Shown here in pieces: positions 23,403 through 34,302 of a stretch of DNA of 64,000 bases. Location: the NCBI GenBank assembly GCA_002786065.1, contig NHNY01000017.1, positions 186,001 through 250,000 on the forward strand. Reading direction: 5' to 3'. The notes below the pieces were generated by a model that did no database searches, was not told the DNA's origin, and saw only the letters and a list, made by a program, of their open reading frames with translations. This DNA comes from Microcyclospora pomicola (lineage: Eukaryota > Ascomycota > Dothideomycetes > Capnodiales). Within the stretch, counting starts at the first letter, position 1. Each line of letters starts with the position of its first letter. A program made the translations under genes and the position numbers.

Positions 23403-24456
23403 TCACGTCCCGCTTGCCTCGCGATAGAACGCCAGCGTCCGCCCAGCCCCCGCCGTCACGAACGTCTCATTCCTCGCCGTCGCAGCCTTGGGCAGCCACT
23501 TGACAGCCCACAAGCACTTCTCGCTCTCCGTCTGCGTCGCGACGCACTCGCGGCGCTCCATGCTCCAGATCTTCGCCTTGCCGTCGTAGCACCCCGACAG
23601 CAGATACTCGCCGCTCCAGTTCCAGTCCAGGCTCATGATCCAGCTGGCGTGGCCGGTGAGGTGGGCGACCTGCTCGCCGGACTGCGTGTCGTAGAGGGCG
23701 ATGATGCGCGCGTCGCCGGCGGCGGCGAGGTAGCGGCAGGCCGGGGAGAACTTGACGCTGCGCACGGGCTTGACGAGCCCGGACAGGCTGTGGACGAGCC
23801 GCTGCGTCGTGTTGTTGAAGACGTAGATGCTGCCGTTTTGGTGGCCCGAGGCTGTCATGTTACCGTCCGAGGAGAGGTCGACGCTCAGCCCGAAGCTGCC
23901 TTTGGTCTCGTAGCGTGCGATCCGAGTGGCTGTGCCGTCGGGGCTGATGGTTGTGGTGTCGTAGACGTTGATGCGGCCGTCGTGGGTTGTGCAGGCTAGA
24001 TAGCGGCCGTCCTCGTTGAGCGCCAATGCCCAGTGCTCTCCCGCCTTCTTGTCCTCGACCTTGATCTCGCCCGTGCTCGTCCATTGCGCGGTCTCGTCAT
24101 CGTATGCCCACACCTTCAGCTCCCCACCGAATCCAGCACTCGCCGCAGCTTTGCCATTGAGACTGGTGCAGATGTGGTGGCAGCCTAGCGGGTGGATCTT
24201 TTCGAGCGTTTGCACGAGAGGGTACGGATGCTCGTCTTCGGCGCTGTCGGTGTGGATGATCTGGCCTTTGGTGGAGTACACATGGATGCTCGACGATCCC
24301 GCTGCCGATAGCAGTTGTGAGGGCGTCACGGCGAGCGAGAAGATGTCCGTGGGATGTGCATCGGCGATGGCGTGCGACTGGAGATATTGCTTGGACTGCA
24401 GAGGATGTTAGAGCCTGCTGTACAAGTAGGGGATGTGGGATATGTGTGCTTACCAT
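23403..24456 (-). CDS. SKI8: WD40 protein SKI8 (SKI complex; Rec14/Rec103)
   Basis: Two exons on the minus strand. The first contributes only the ATG (24454-24456); the second is 23403-24395. The intron is 24396-24453 (gtaagc to ctgcag) and the product is 331 residues. The second exon begins SKQYLQSHAIADAHPTDIFS, which is the normal Ski8 N-terminus minus its Met, so the ATG-only coding exon is well supported. WD repeats include KIHPLGCHHICTSLNGK, FGLSVDLSSDGNMTASGHQN, SVKFSPACRYLAAAGD and SLDWNWSGEYLLSGCYDGK. Ski8 scaffolds the Ski2-Ski3-Ski8 complex that feeds RNA to the cytoplasmic exosome. In yeasts and Sordaria it also has a meiotic role with Spo11. Confidence 0.92.
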
Positions 24457-24925
24457 GTCGACCAATACATCTGTTGTGGTGGGGTGCGATTGAAGTTCTG
24501 AAATTGAAGCAGACTCGATGACTTCACCCGTCACGAAAATTGCTCGATGTCACATGAATGAGCCAGCAGCACGGTTTGTATAACAGGTCCCGGGAACATT
24601 CTCATAATTGTACTATTTAATGAACAGAGTGACCGAATCGATCTTCACACATGTTCAGCATCGTAGCTGTTATGCCCGTCTCTATCTACCATACCAATGT
24701 AATTTTGGTCTGCCTTTCAGGAACTGATGCATGACATCGAGTATGCACATACCAAGACTAGAGTGGTGATCCTAGAGCAATCTATGCACTATGATCACGC
24801 TAGATCAATGATCCTGCAACATAAGCTGTCATACATCTTCCTCGTCGCCACGAACACGCATACAGCAAGATCATCCACCCAACGCAGCACAGACAGACCG
24901 TCCTCAGACCAGCAGATCGTCTATC
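24457..24925. other. intergenic upstream of SKI8
   Basis: 469 bp between the SKI8 start and the stop of the next minus-strand gene. It is relatively AT-rich. It should hold the SKI8 promoter; nothing else seen. Confidence 0.5.
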
Positions 24926-26033
24926 TCATCGTGCCTCCGAAATCTGCTGCCAGATATGTAGACCCGGCTCGTATTTGGCCTTGTCGCTGAACGGCACCAC
25001 CTGAAGGCCCAGATACCAGACGAATTGCTTCGCTGCCGCCGCGTCCCACTGCGCGATTGCTTCCGCCATGTTCTCACACTGCAGCAGCCGGGTGGTGTGG
25101 GCCGATGACTGGACTTTTGGCCTGACCCCCAGGTTCGTCTTTGAAGCACGGTAGTATTTGAGCTGATCTATGCGAAGACTGTCGCTGCGAAAGACGACGC
25201 GGGTAAGGAGAGACTGGCACGCAGCAATCAGTCCACCGCGGCTCGTAAGGTAGTTAAGGGCATGGAAAGCTCGACTTGGCGGTGGGTATTGCCTGAGGTC
25301 AGAGTTGGAGGGGAGCTGGATGCTGACGGTTGGACGAGTTTTGACGGCGGAGAGGTGCACGTAGTATGCTCTGGCTGGTAGTGTGCCATGTCCGGCGTAG
25401 GGTCGATCGTTGTTGACTAGCAACGCGTTCACGCCCATAGATTGCTGGCACCTTTTAGTATTGTCCACCGGTAAGGAATCATGACATGAACCTACTATCC
25501 TGTCGAACACAGCCTGCTGACCCGAAGTGTTCGGCCCGTGAAACGAGAACTTCTTGATCAATCCTTCATGATCTTGCGAGGCGTAGCGGTCCCACTGTCG
25601 CAGTATGGTATCTCTCCCGATATCGATCAGACGCAGTTCGATCATAGTCGTCAGTTCCTGCGGCACCCGGCCCTTGCAGACCTTACAAGCGAGCATATTC
25701 GCATGCTCCTGAATCACACGGTCACGAACACCAAGGAGGTAGCTCTTCTCCGTTACGAAGATCCCGTACAAAATTGCTGTCGAACACTCCATTCTGCCGA
25801 TCAGTGTGGTGCTGCTGTGTAAATCCGATGTTGCTTAGTTTCGATGGTCCGATGTACAGAAGATCCTTTTTCTTATTGATGGCATCCGGCAAGCTTGAAG
25901 TATCAAGATCGAACCTCTTGTGGAATGTCACGTCACGAAGCCAGGCAACGTGAATAGTCTTATCGTTCCGAGGAGCGGATGGCCAGAAGAGGTCCAACCA
26001 AGTATCAACTTGGAGCGGATGAATAAATGGCAT
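24926..26033 (-). CDS. uncharacterised protein
   Basis: Best model on the minus strand: exons 25770-26033, 25496-25708 and 24926-25444, all phase 0, 331 residues. The intron at 25445-25495 is well supported (gtaggt, a perfect tactaa branch, tgccag) although it is an in-frame 51 bp. The intron at 25709-25769 (gtacgg to gattcag) is less certain. A simpler alternative starts at the ATG 25792 and gives 271 residues beginning MECSTAILYG. The middle part, LACKVCKGRVPQELTTMIE, has a CxxC pair followed by the PQELTTMI pattern seen in many fungal proteins of unknown function. There is no signal peptide or membrane segment, and I do not recognise a family. Confidence 0.5.
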
Positions 26034-26365
26034 CAGTCGTGATGCCGTGACTATCCATCACGATGTTCAGTTTCCCAAGAAGCTTGTGGTCCTCGTGAGC
26101 GTGACTAGAGATGCGTGGTCAAGACGGATTCATGACCGATGTATGCACGCAGATCGGCAGCTTGGAGACACAAAGCGTGTTCGACGTGCTACCGCGACTC
26201 CTTTGCCCTCTGGCATGTGAGGCCGCTGATACCCTGTTCACCAGAGCTGATCAGGACCAAGTTATGGGAGAAAGCGGTCGCAATCATCGAACATGACTTT
26301 GTCGCTCGATGTCCCATGGCCGCCGAAGTCCTGATGATTCCCAGCAAGATTCACCCATGCCAGCT
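26034..26365. other. short intergenic region
   Basis: 332 bp between two minus-strand genes. No coding feature was recognised. Confidence 0.5.
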
Positions 26366-26821
26366 TCATCGCTCCAGCTTCTCCGCGCACCTAGTCTCCC
26401 ACCGCGCCAGACTGATCTCGAGTTTCTGGTCTACATCGCAGACGCCTCTGACCGCCTTGCACAGCCGCACGACTCGCTCATATTCGCGGTCATAGTACAG
26501 TTCGCCGACCACATAGCCGAGCAGGTGGACATCTTTCTTGCTCATTTTCACCTGACCCGCAGTCACGGTGGTGTCGGCTTGCGCATTGAGGACCTGTGAC
26601 AATGCGGGCACTGCATCCATGAGCTCCTGGTAGTTACATCCCGGCTCCCCATGGATCTTCGCGGTATAGGAGTGCTTCTCCGCCTGGAAAGATTCTTCAC
26701 TTTGGTATGTGCGGGATACGGTCACGGCATCGTCCGCTGCAGCATCGGCATAATCGTCCGCATCGACCTCAATGGCGAACAGGCTGTTGTCGGCTTCTGC
26801 ATGTTCGCCGGATGCTGCCAT
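26366..26821 (-). CDS. small conserved fungal protein, helical, function unknown
   Basis: Single exon, 151 residues, start ATG at 26821. The N-terminal ~35 residues are acidic and Ala/Asp-rich. The rest is helical: RTYQSEESFQAEKHSYTAKI, YQELMDAVPALSQVLN, then KKDVHLLGYVVGELYYDREY and RVVRLCKAVRGVCDVDQKLE. The GELYYDREYERVVRLC pattern resembles half of a TPR unit, and I recall similar short ascomycete proteins without assigned function. There is no targeting signal. The start lies beside a GGTAGGTAC/CTAGGTAGGTAG near-palindrome (about 26822-26841) in the 5' flank. Confidence 0.7.
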   Translation of the reverse strand: MAASGEHAEADNSLFAIEVDADDYADAAADDAVTVSRTYQSEESFQAEKHSYTAKIHGEPGCNYQELMDAVPALSQVLNAQADTTVTAGQVKMSKKDVHLLGYVVGELYYDREYERVVRLCKAVRGVCDVDQKLEISLARWETRCAEKLER

Positions 26822-27195
26822 GGTAGGTACCTAGGTAGGTAGACTGTTGGTATTGGAATGCCCTACCACCATTAATGGCGTTCTAGAAGTGGAGCTTGAG
26901 GTGGGGTTACGTGAGCCACATGAGACGACATAGCCGAGATCTACTCAAAATACGATGGCAAAACACACCTGGACGATTCACGCTGATGCGATGTGGGCTT
27001 GGAAATTGATGACAGTCATCGACTAATAGTACAAAACGCTTGTTCGTATCAGTGCCATGGATGCAACACCCCACTCGTAGCTAAGTAGGATGATTAAGAA
27101 AGTGCACGTTGCTATTGACAAGTTCACTTCTTCTTCCCATTATCCATTTCTGGACGCAGACCAGATGTCGCTATGGATCCATCGAAGCGAGACAC
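26822..27195. other. intergenic region with a small near-palindrome
   Basis: 374 bp. GGTAGGTACCTAGGTAGGT-like sequence at about 26822-26841 is repetitive and partly palindromic. The rest should include the promoter of the 151-residue gene and the 3' UTR of the DUF1761 gene. Confidence 0.5.
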
Positions 27196-27848
27196 TTAGT
27201 TGAATGGGTTGGTGCGGGTGCCCCAGTAGGTGAGGAACATGGAGAGACCGACAGTCTCGAAGACGCGGGCAAGGGCACCAACGGCGACGGTGTCAAGAGG
27301 GCGCTTCTCGGTGAAGACCTGGGCAATGAACTGGCAGGCGAATTAGCTTTTAATACAATGATGATGGAGCTCATCAATGATGACATACCGATGGGGCGGA
27401 CGAGGCAGCGAAGATCAAAGCACCGAGGTAGGCGGCGCCCTTGTAGGAGAGAGTGCCGGTGGCGTTGAGCAGAGCACCAACACCGTATGACTGGAGGGCA
27501 GAGCCAGCGAGCGAGGTTCCCCAAGCGGCGGCAGCAGAGGCGGTCTCCTTTGACTTGAAGAACTCCTCGCTGGAGTTGGCGGCTTGTGCCCGGCGGTAGG
27601 TCTGGCCGAAGAGAGGGCCAAGGACGGCGAGAGAGGCGGCGTGGTTGAAGACGGTACCAAGGGCGATGGCCGATGGCTTGACTGGGGGAAGGTCTGAAGG
27701 ATGAGAGTCAGTGGGGGGTTCTCTTGAGATGGAGAGCTTCGTGCAGAGCTCATACGCAGCCACAATGCAATGACGCGACACGCAAGCGTGCATGGTAGCA
27801 TTGAGAGCGCGGCGCGCGGCAGATGAACGTACAGTGAAGAGTGGCCAT
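27196..27848 (-). CDS. DUF1761-family small membrane protein
   Basis: Three exons on the minus strand: 27833-27848, 27389-27693 and 27196-27330 (introns 139 and 58 bp), 151 residues. The first coding exon is only 16 nt. The protein is hydrophobic and Ala/Ser-rich with three to four predicted membrane helices: IALGTVFNHAASLAVLGPLF, SLAGSALQSYGVGALLN, GAAYLGALIFAASSAPSFI and VFETVGLSMFLTYWGTRTN. This order matches fungal DUF1761 proteins, which have no established function. The C-terminus RTNPFN is intact. Codon use in exon 2 is strongly biased to C-ending codons, suggesting high expression. Confidence 0.82.
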
Positions 27849-28281
27849 TTTGATAGATGGATGAGGTGTTGTTGGATGTGAGATGGATTGGTTGTTGGAT
27901 GAGTGGGTGGTAGATGGGGAAGAGGAGGAGGAGGAGAAGTTGGTGGTGCCGAAGATTTAGGTTGGCAGAGTGGTGGCTTGCTTGCACGGTTGCTGTAGCA
28001 AGACCAGCGTGACATCATCCCTGCCAACGTCATTTGATCAATGGGACCGGAGCTCTGACACTTCAAGCTCTTTGGCGCCTCGGCAGCAGGAGTCGAGACC
28101 TGACCTTTCTTCACTTGGGCGCGCCAGATCATGGCTCACGTGTCCCAATTCATTTGGATTGTATGTCCGTAACGGTGGTGGCTGATGTATGAACTGCTGG
28201 GCTTTCACTTCAGTTACTCACCCACCTGTGGCATAGCAACATCAACTCATACTGAAGTCGTGAAATGCCTACATCTCCTTA
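27849..28281. other. intergenic region upstream of the DUF1761 gene
   Basis: 433 bp. Directly upstream of the ATG the plus strand shows repeated TGGATG/TTGTTGGATG units (about 27863-27915), pyrimidine-rich on the coding strand (CATCCA, CCTCCTCC), a typical strong-promoter or 5' UTR composition in fungi. Confidence 0.5.
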
Positions 28282-29084
28282 TTACTGTTCCGCCACCGAC
28301 CAGCGTTCATCTTCCTCACTCTGAATCACCTCATGCACTTCCAGCCTTCCTGCAATGATCTCCTTCCCATTAACCAGGTCATTCTCATCCGCCCGCTTAG
28401 CGGCCTCTTCCTCGTTAGCAGCAATCCCACTTGCGACATGCCGCGTGATCAACCGCCGCCGTGCAATCTTCTCCTCGACCTCGACGAACCACAACTCGTC
28501 CATCATCTCCGCAGCCTCCTTCCATTCCGACGCGCCACTGCCGAGTGAGAGGTAGTTGCCCTCGAAGATGATCAACCGCGCCGTCGCCGCGATGGCGATG
28601 TCATCAGCCACCGGATCCTTGGTGGCATGGTCGAAGCTGGGCGCTCGTAACGTCCTGGTCTCTGGTAGGATGGGCTCGCGCAGCTTCTTGACCAGCGTCA
28701 GGAATGCCGGCGCATCGAATGTGAACGCGGCACCACGGCGCGCGTGAGCATTGTCTGGGTCTGGCAATGCAGACAGTTGCTCGCGGCTTAGGTGAAAACC
28801 GTCCATGGGCACAAAAGTCGCAGGCCTGCTGCACACGGCCAGTCCAGGGTTCTCATCGTCCCATCGATCGTTCAGTTTTTGCGCGACTTTGGACGCGAGC
28901 GTTGTCTTGCCTTGACTCAGCACATCATTAGTCCGTTGCGTTCTGAACAAAGGCAAAGAATGGTTCGTGTTCGCATACCTGATCCAGGGATGCCAGAAAC
29001 GGCGATCAACAGTCGGCGGCTGTTGGGCGTCTCTTCAAACTGCTTCCACACCTTGTCGACTAACCGCTTTACTTGTTCTTCCAT
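28282..29084 (-). CDS. YFH7: P-loop small-molecule kinase, YFH7-like
   Basis: Two exons on the minus strand: 28979-29084 and 28282-28910 (intron 28911-28978), 244 residues. The intron splits the Walker A codon and joining restores AVSGIPGSGKTTLASKVAQK (residues 28-47). Further landmarks are FVPMDGFHLSREQL (substrate-side Asp and His), FDHATKDPVADD and LIIFEGNYL. This is the uridine/pantothenate-kinase-like fold of yeast Yfh7, an ATP-dependent kinase whose physiological substrate is unknown. The length is shorter than yeast Yfh7 (~350) but normal for filamentous fungi. No targeting signal is evident. Confidence 0.82.
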
Positions 29085-29858
29085 CTTTCACGTTGGGTCC
29101 TCAGAGTAGCGAAACTGAAGTGGCAGCATCCTAAACAGCGAACATCTCTGGTTATGTCTTGGCCGAAGATCGTTGCTTTTCCCTCTCCATCTGCCGTTTC
29201 CCTATCGCAGCGGGGCAGAACGGACGTGCCACAGTGCCAGCTAACTAGTCCGCCCATCTCGATGCCCTCCGCTTGAGATACCCTTACCATTATTCATCCG
29301 GCGCTGATGCTTAGGTTTCGCGTTGCTGGGCGCTGCGATAACGATCAAAGCTTACGTGCAGTGTATCTAACTTAGCTCATGGCGTAATCGCGGTAATCAG
29401 CGTACATCGTAGATCTTGTTGCCAGCTACCTACGCGGAGTCAGTAGCGTGCTTGGCTTTTTCCAACAACGTCGCTGGACCTCCCACTTCGCACACTCCTA
29501 GGAGATGTTGGTAGAAACGTCGCCGAGACACTCCCCTCCGGCATCTTGAACGGCACAACCTACGCTTTCTTACTAAATAGGTGCTTTCTACCTCAACGCC
29601 GCTTGAGATGAACGCAGTCGTTCTCTGCAGGACAGATCCTGATATGGGACGTCTCACACAGCGTCCAGAGCAGCATGGGCTTGACTGGACTAAACAAAAG
29701 GTCCTGCATCCAATGATGATAGGACACCGTTTGTGCGGGACATCACCGTTCATCCAAGTTGGTCTTCACATCGCACCTCATCGACGGACATATTATGTGC
29801 TTTGCTTTCATCCCCTCAATCTATACTTGTGATATACATGGTCTATCAATCTCCAAGG
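29085..29858. other. intergenic region
   Basis: 774 bp between the YFH7-like start and the KEX1 stop, both minus-strand genes. Only short frames without family resemblance. It probably contains the YFH7-like promoter and the KEX1 3' UTR. Confidence 0.5.
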
Positions 29859-31804
29859 CTATCTCGAAGCATGCCCGTTCACGCGGTGCTCATCCTCGTC
29901 GTCATCTTCATCGTCCTCGCCGATGCCGAAACTCGAGCCTTCCATCTCTTTCCGCCTCTGCCCCTCTTCCGTGAGGTCGTCCAGCTCGGCCTCGTCGAAG
30001 TCTCGCGCCGCCTCCACATCCCGGTGTTCGCGATACTTGTTCCTGACACTGTCTAGCCCCAGACCAGAGCTCATGCCCGCCACTCCTTCGTAGACATCGT
30101 TGCCTACACCTTGGTAACCGGCTCGGCGTTGTCTATCGCGGTACACGAAGTAACCCCAAAGGCTGGCTGCGATGAGAACCACCACCAGTGCGACCTCACC
30201 AGAGCGGCGATATGCAGCCCAGGTAGCTGCTTGGAGCTTGTCTTTCTCCGCCTCGACCGCGACCGTGCTGTTAGGGTGCCCACCAACACTGACTTCAAGA
30301 CCCTTCTCACCATCAATGCGACTGTCTGTTGGCTTGCCACCAATCGATGCGATGTCCACGCCGATGAAGCGATCAAGCATGTCCCGAGTGCGTCGTGGGT
30401 AGTCGAATGGAACCATGTGAGATGAGTTGTAGAACTTGATATATGTCAGATTGCGCGCCGACTGGTAGATGCCTGCAGGCTCGCCTTCGAAGGTCCAGTC
30501 CCGTCGAGGCGCCCATGTCCCCGGGGACAATTCCATGCCAGTCGCGCCATTCCATGTTAGCTTGTTAATCAGGTCCTCCGTACCCAAATGATTACAGATC
30601 AGATCTTGATCGCCCGAGAACAATATGATTGGCATGTGCTCCAAGAGTCCAGGAAGAAGGTCTTTGCTTGGCGCAGATTTGGAGGCTCGAAAGTTGCTGC
30701 TTACTTGATTGTTGCACTCCACCCAGCCGGTCTTCTTATCCGGATTGATATGTAATGCTTGCAGCACTTCCGGCCGGCGCAGGTACGGCGTGACCTGTGC
30801 AAGATCCGGAGGCCAATTCATGCCGCATGAAGGGTAGCTGTCTCTCAGCCTGACATCGTACATGTTGATACACTTGTTGTCCTCCTGAGTGACCAGCAAG
30901 GTCTCCATGAGTATATTCTCGCATGCACCATTATCGACATGCTGCGCACCTCCCTTGTCGAGGGCCTTCACACATTCTTGCTGGCTCCTAAGTATCTTGT
31001 TGTCGGCTTCTGAACCGGGCTTGACAATGCCGGACTCGTACGCAAACGGAAGGTATGCAAGGTACTGTTCTGGCCCAGATATCCAGCCGTTACCGATCAG
31101 AAGTCCAGTGATGTTCCATTCACGGCCTGTGTTCTTGGCGTTGCGATCGACAATGGCTTGCGCAATGTATGGGATATGCTGACCAGCATATGATTCGCCA
31201 GCGATGTATAGCTGAAAAAGCGTCAGTTGCGCCGCAGACAAGACTGTTTACCTGACCGACTCACGTCATCATGCTCATGTTCGGGGAAAATGGCGAACCA
31301 CTTCTCTAAGAAGGTTATCATGTTCGCCGCCATTTCGTCCAGCTCATGCAGATAAGAATCCCCATCGACGTAGCTGAACCCCGTCCCTACCGGATTGTCG
31401 ATGAACAGAACATTGGAGAACTCGTCCCAGCTGCCGTCGTTGAAGCGCAAAGTGCCGTCCTCGTTGACTCGGTATGGCCCAATCTCCATCATAGCCCCGT
31501 CCAAACTACTACATCCAGGCCCTCCATTCAACCACAACACCGTACGGCGTCGGTCTGCAATATGTCTGTTCTTGAACAGCCAGAAGAAAAGGTTGCCATG
31601 GTGCTCGGGGGTGACCTCAACATGGCCGGCGTACATATTGAGCTGTGGAGAGGCAGGCGCGCCAGGAAGAGAGTGGACATAGTAATCGGCGGCCGACTTT
31701 TCGGGATCTGCTGCAACGGACGTGGGCCATAGCGAGGATCCGAGTAATGCGACGGAGAGGAGCGACCGCCAGTGTGATGCCGCAGGTGAGCTTGGGAACA
31801 TCAT
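29859..31804 (-). CDS. KEX1: pheromone-processing serine carboxypeptidase KEX1
   Basis: Two exons on the minus strand: 31265-31804 and 29859-31211 (intron 31212-31264), 630 residues. A signal peptide occupies about residues 1-32 (ending TSVAADP). The catalytic triad is visible as GESYAG (Ser187), [11 protein letters not shown] (Asp) and SSHMVP (His); the oxyanion region is [12 protein letters not shown]. One membrane anchor at about 518-536 ([18 protein letters not shown]) is followed by an acidic cytosolic tail typical of Kex1. The family removes C-terminal Lys/Arg left by Kex2 cleavage in the late Golgi, maturing pheromones and secreted precursors. It is divergent from RAD52. Confidence 0.95.
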
Positions 31805-32433
31805 GACGGAGAACCAATGGACCTCACAAGGAGGTACTGTACGTGGGTGGGACTCGATCTCAGCAACGCATTCTCAAGATCAAACTTGCTATGCTATGGT
31901 CCCAGCAGCTCAGAGGAAGAAGGTGAATTGAAATGCAGAATCACACGTGGAAACCCATGAGGTGATGGAGATGGATCCCGGACGATCCTTTGATCAAGCA
32001 CAGGAGGACTGCTTACGTGGTCTGTGGATCTCGGTCCTGCAAATAGTTACGCCTCAGGGTAACGAACTACCAGGCGCCACACGTAGGTATGTGTAAATAG
32101 CAACACTGCGGTGTGGCGCCAAGTATGCTTCAACTCTCCACTCAGGCTAGATTTCCAAACATTATTATCGCCGTCTTGCATGTTATACGAAAGTCAGCCA
32201 CATGTTCTTGGCGATGCGTCTTGTTTGTTCATGAGCATGTGCCGAGGGGTTCAAGGTCACGTGCGTGGTGCAGTTCTCGCGTGACGCCGAGGGAGCCGTC
32301 TGCCGCTGACTCATCCAGTCGCGTCGTCTGCCTGTAGCTTCCGCGTGTATTCCACTCCACGCAACCAGTGCGCTTGTTAGTACACAACATCTCTCTATTT
32401 CATTCCTGGGCATGCTGCAAAGAGCTCAAAGCC
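31805..32433. promoter_or_regulatory. divergent promoter region, KEX1 and RAD52
   Basis: 629 bp between two outward-facing starts. It contains several CACGTG-like or ACGTGG words (for example near 32010 and 32258), but none is assigned to a factor. Confidence 0.45.
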
Positions 32434-34146
32434 ATGCCGATGTATGCACTCCCCAGATAACGACTCATGGCCATTTCAGTTCACTGACCTGTACTTAGGC
32501 CCGGTGACCAGCACAAAGACACCCCGGCGACAGTGAACCCGTTCGTAGATCCACAACAGCGCATCAGCAACTTCACTGCACAGGAGATCGCCACACTACA
32601 AAGTCGTCTCGACAAGCAACTCGGTCCGGAGTTCATCTCTACTCGACCAGGAGCTGGCGGAGGAAAGGTACACTATCTCGCGGCGGAGAAGGCGATCAAT
32701 CTTGCGAACGAGGTCTTTGGATTCAATGGTTGGAGCTCGGCGATACAGAATGTGCAGATCGACTTCGTGGACGAACACCCTCAGAGCGGCAAGATCACCC
32801 TGGGACTGTCGACTATAGTCCGCGTGACGCTGAAAGATGGCACCTACCACGAAGACATAGGATATGGCCATATCGAGAACTGCAAAGGCAAGGCGGCAGC
32901 CTTTGAAAAGGCAAAGAAGGAGGCATCAACGGATGCACTAAAGCGGGCATTGCGCACATTCGGCAACGTCCTGGGCAATTGTCTGTACGACAAGGACTAT
33001 CTACAAAAGATCACAAAAGTCAAGAGCGGGCCGTCCAAATGGGATGCGGAAAACCTACACAGGCATCCGGACTATGCACCAATCAAACAGCAGTCGATTG
33101 CAGAGGCAGAAGCACAGCTACCCCAAGCAGTAGCTGCGCGACGTGCACCAAGCATGCAATCCGGCATGTCCTTTGGCTCTGCCGAGTTCGAGGACGACTT
33201 TGGCGGTAATGTGTTCGACGACGTTGACTTCAGTCATCCCGACGAAATCCGATTGGACAATTCGACTGCAGCGCCTACATCGAGAGCAATGAATCCGCCC
33301 CACCACCCTGCACGTATGCATTCCATGCCGAATTTGCAACCACAGGGTGTCCCGCCACCGCAGTCCAACCCCAATCCTCCGCAGCAACCAGGAGGTGCCA
33401 CGAGCGAGCGCTATGTGGCGGGAGCACCACAAAACCGACCAGGCCAACCACAACCACAACGTGTCCAGACAAGACAGCCACAAGTGTCAGGTCTTCCAGC
33501 ACATATTGGTGGCGACGCATATCAAACCAAATCAACGCCGTCATCAGGATCCTCCACAGCCGAAACGCCGACGCACCTGGGACAGCAGAGGATGGGCCAC
33601 GCCGCAAATAATCCTCAACATGATGAGCATGAATCATTGATAGCGAAGCAGCCGCCGCCTGGGGTGCCAGGAGGGTTTATCACCGGGCGGAGCGCCGACA
33701 TGCTGAACAAACTCCCTGAAGGCCGAACAGCGACCACAAATGTGGCCCCCTTCAATCCTCATGCTGAGAGTCCATCGATCCGTCGCACGTCTGGAGTAAA
33801 CCCCGGGAAATCTGCCGCAATCACGCGTGAAGCTTTACAAAAGGCGGCAGTGAGTAGCCAGCAAGTATCAGGACCTGGAAATGGTCTGAACGGGCAGACT
33901 ACACCAGTACGGACGAATTTTGTGAATCCTTCTGCAGACATCAGCCGGCGGGTAGGGATGCCTCCAGGTCCTGGTGGAGCTGGTATGCAAAATCGCAGTG
34001 CATATCGACCGCCATCCGCGGTGAAGAGGCCTGCACTGTCGGACGTGAGCAACATACAGCAAGTGGATGGCGCATCAGATATGAAGAAGCCAAGACTTGA
34101 TGTCCCACCACAATTGCCGGATGGGGTGCAAGATGCTGGCGGGTGA
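32434..34146 (+). CDS. RAD52: DNA repair and recombination protein RAD52
   Basis: Two exons, 32434-32441 (8 nt) and 32499-34146 (intron 32442-32498), 551 residues. The product starts MPMPGDQHKDTPATVNPF. The N-terminal annealing domain, about residues 25-200, is strongly conserved: LQSRLDKQLGPEFISTRPG, KVHYLAAEKAINLANEVFGF, DIGYGHIENCKGKAAAFEKA and STDALKRALRTFGNVLGNCL. The C-terminal ~350 residues are disordered and rich in Pro, Gln and Ser, as expected of the Rad51/RPA-binding part. Rad52 anneals single strands and loads Rad51 in homologous recombination. The tiny first exon is supported by the good donor gtatgc and by the family-like MPxPGDQH start. Its stop is 156 bp from the convergent LTO1 stop. 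Confidence 0.94.
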
Positions 34147-34302
34147 GCTGTGTCAGGAAGGTTTGAAACCGACACTTAACGATAGTCTTTGCTTTTGAGC
34201 ATGCAGCTTATGCGGAGTTCTGATAGGCAGGGATATAAGTAGCTGCATTGTGTCGAAAACAGCTGCTTCTAGCATGAATCATGACCTTCAGAGTCGATGG
34301 AT

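Noticed and set aside
23343-23999. Plus-strand open frame opposite SKI8
   Set aside because: Shadow of the WD40 exon with an Ala/Val/Gly-rich product.
25445-25495. Reading the 51-bp segment in the unknown gene as coding
   Set aside because: It has a consensus donor, a perfect branch site and an acceptor; open frame is explained by its multiple-of-three length.
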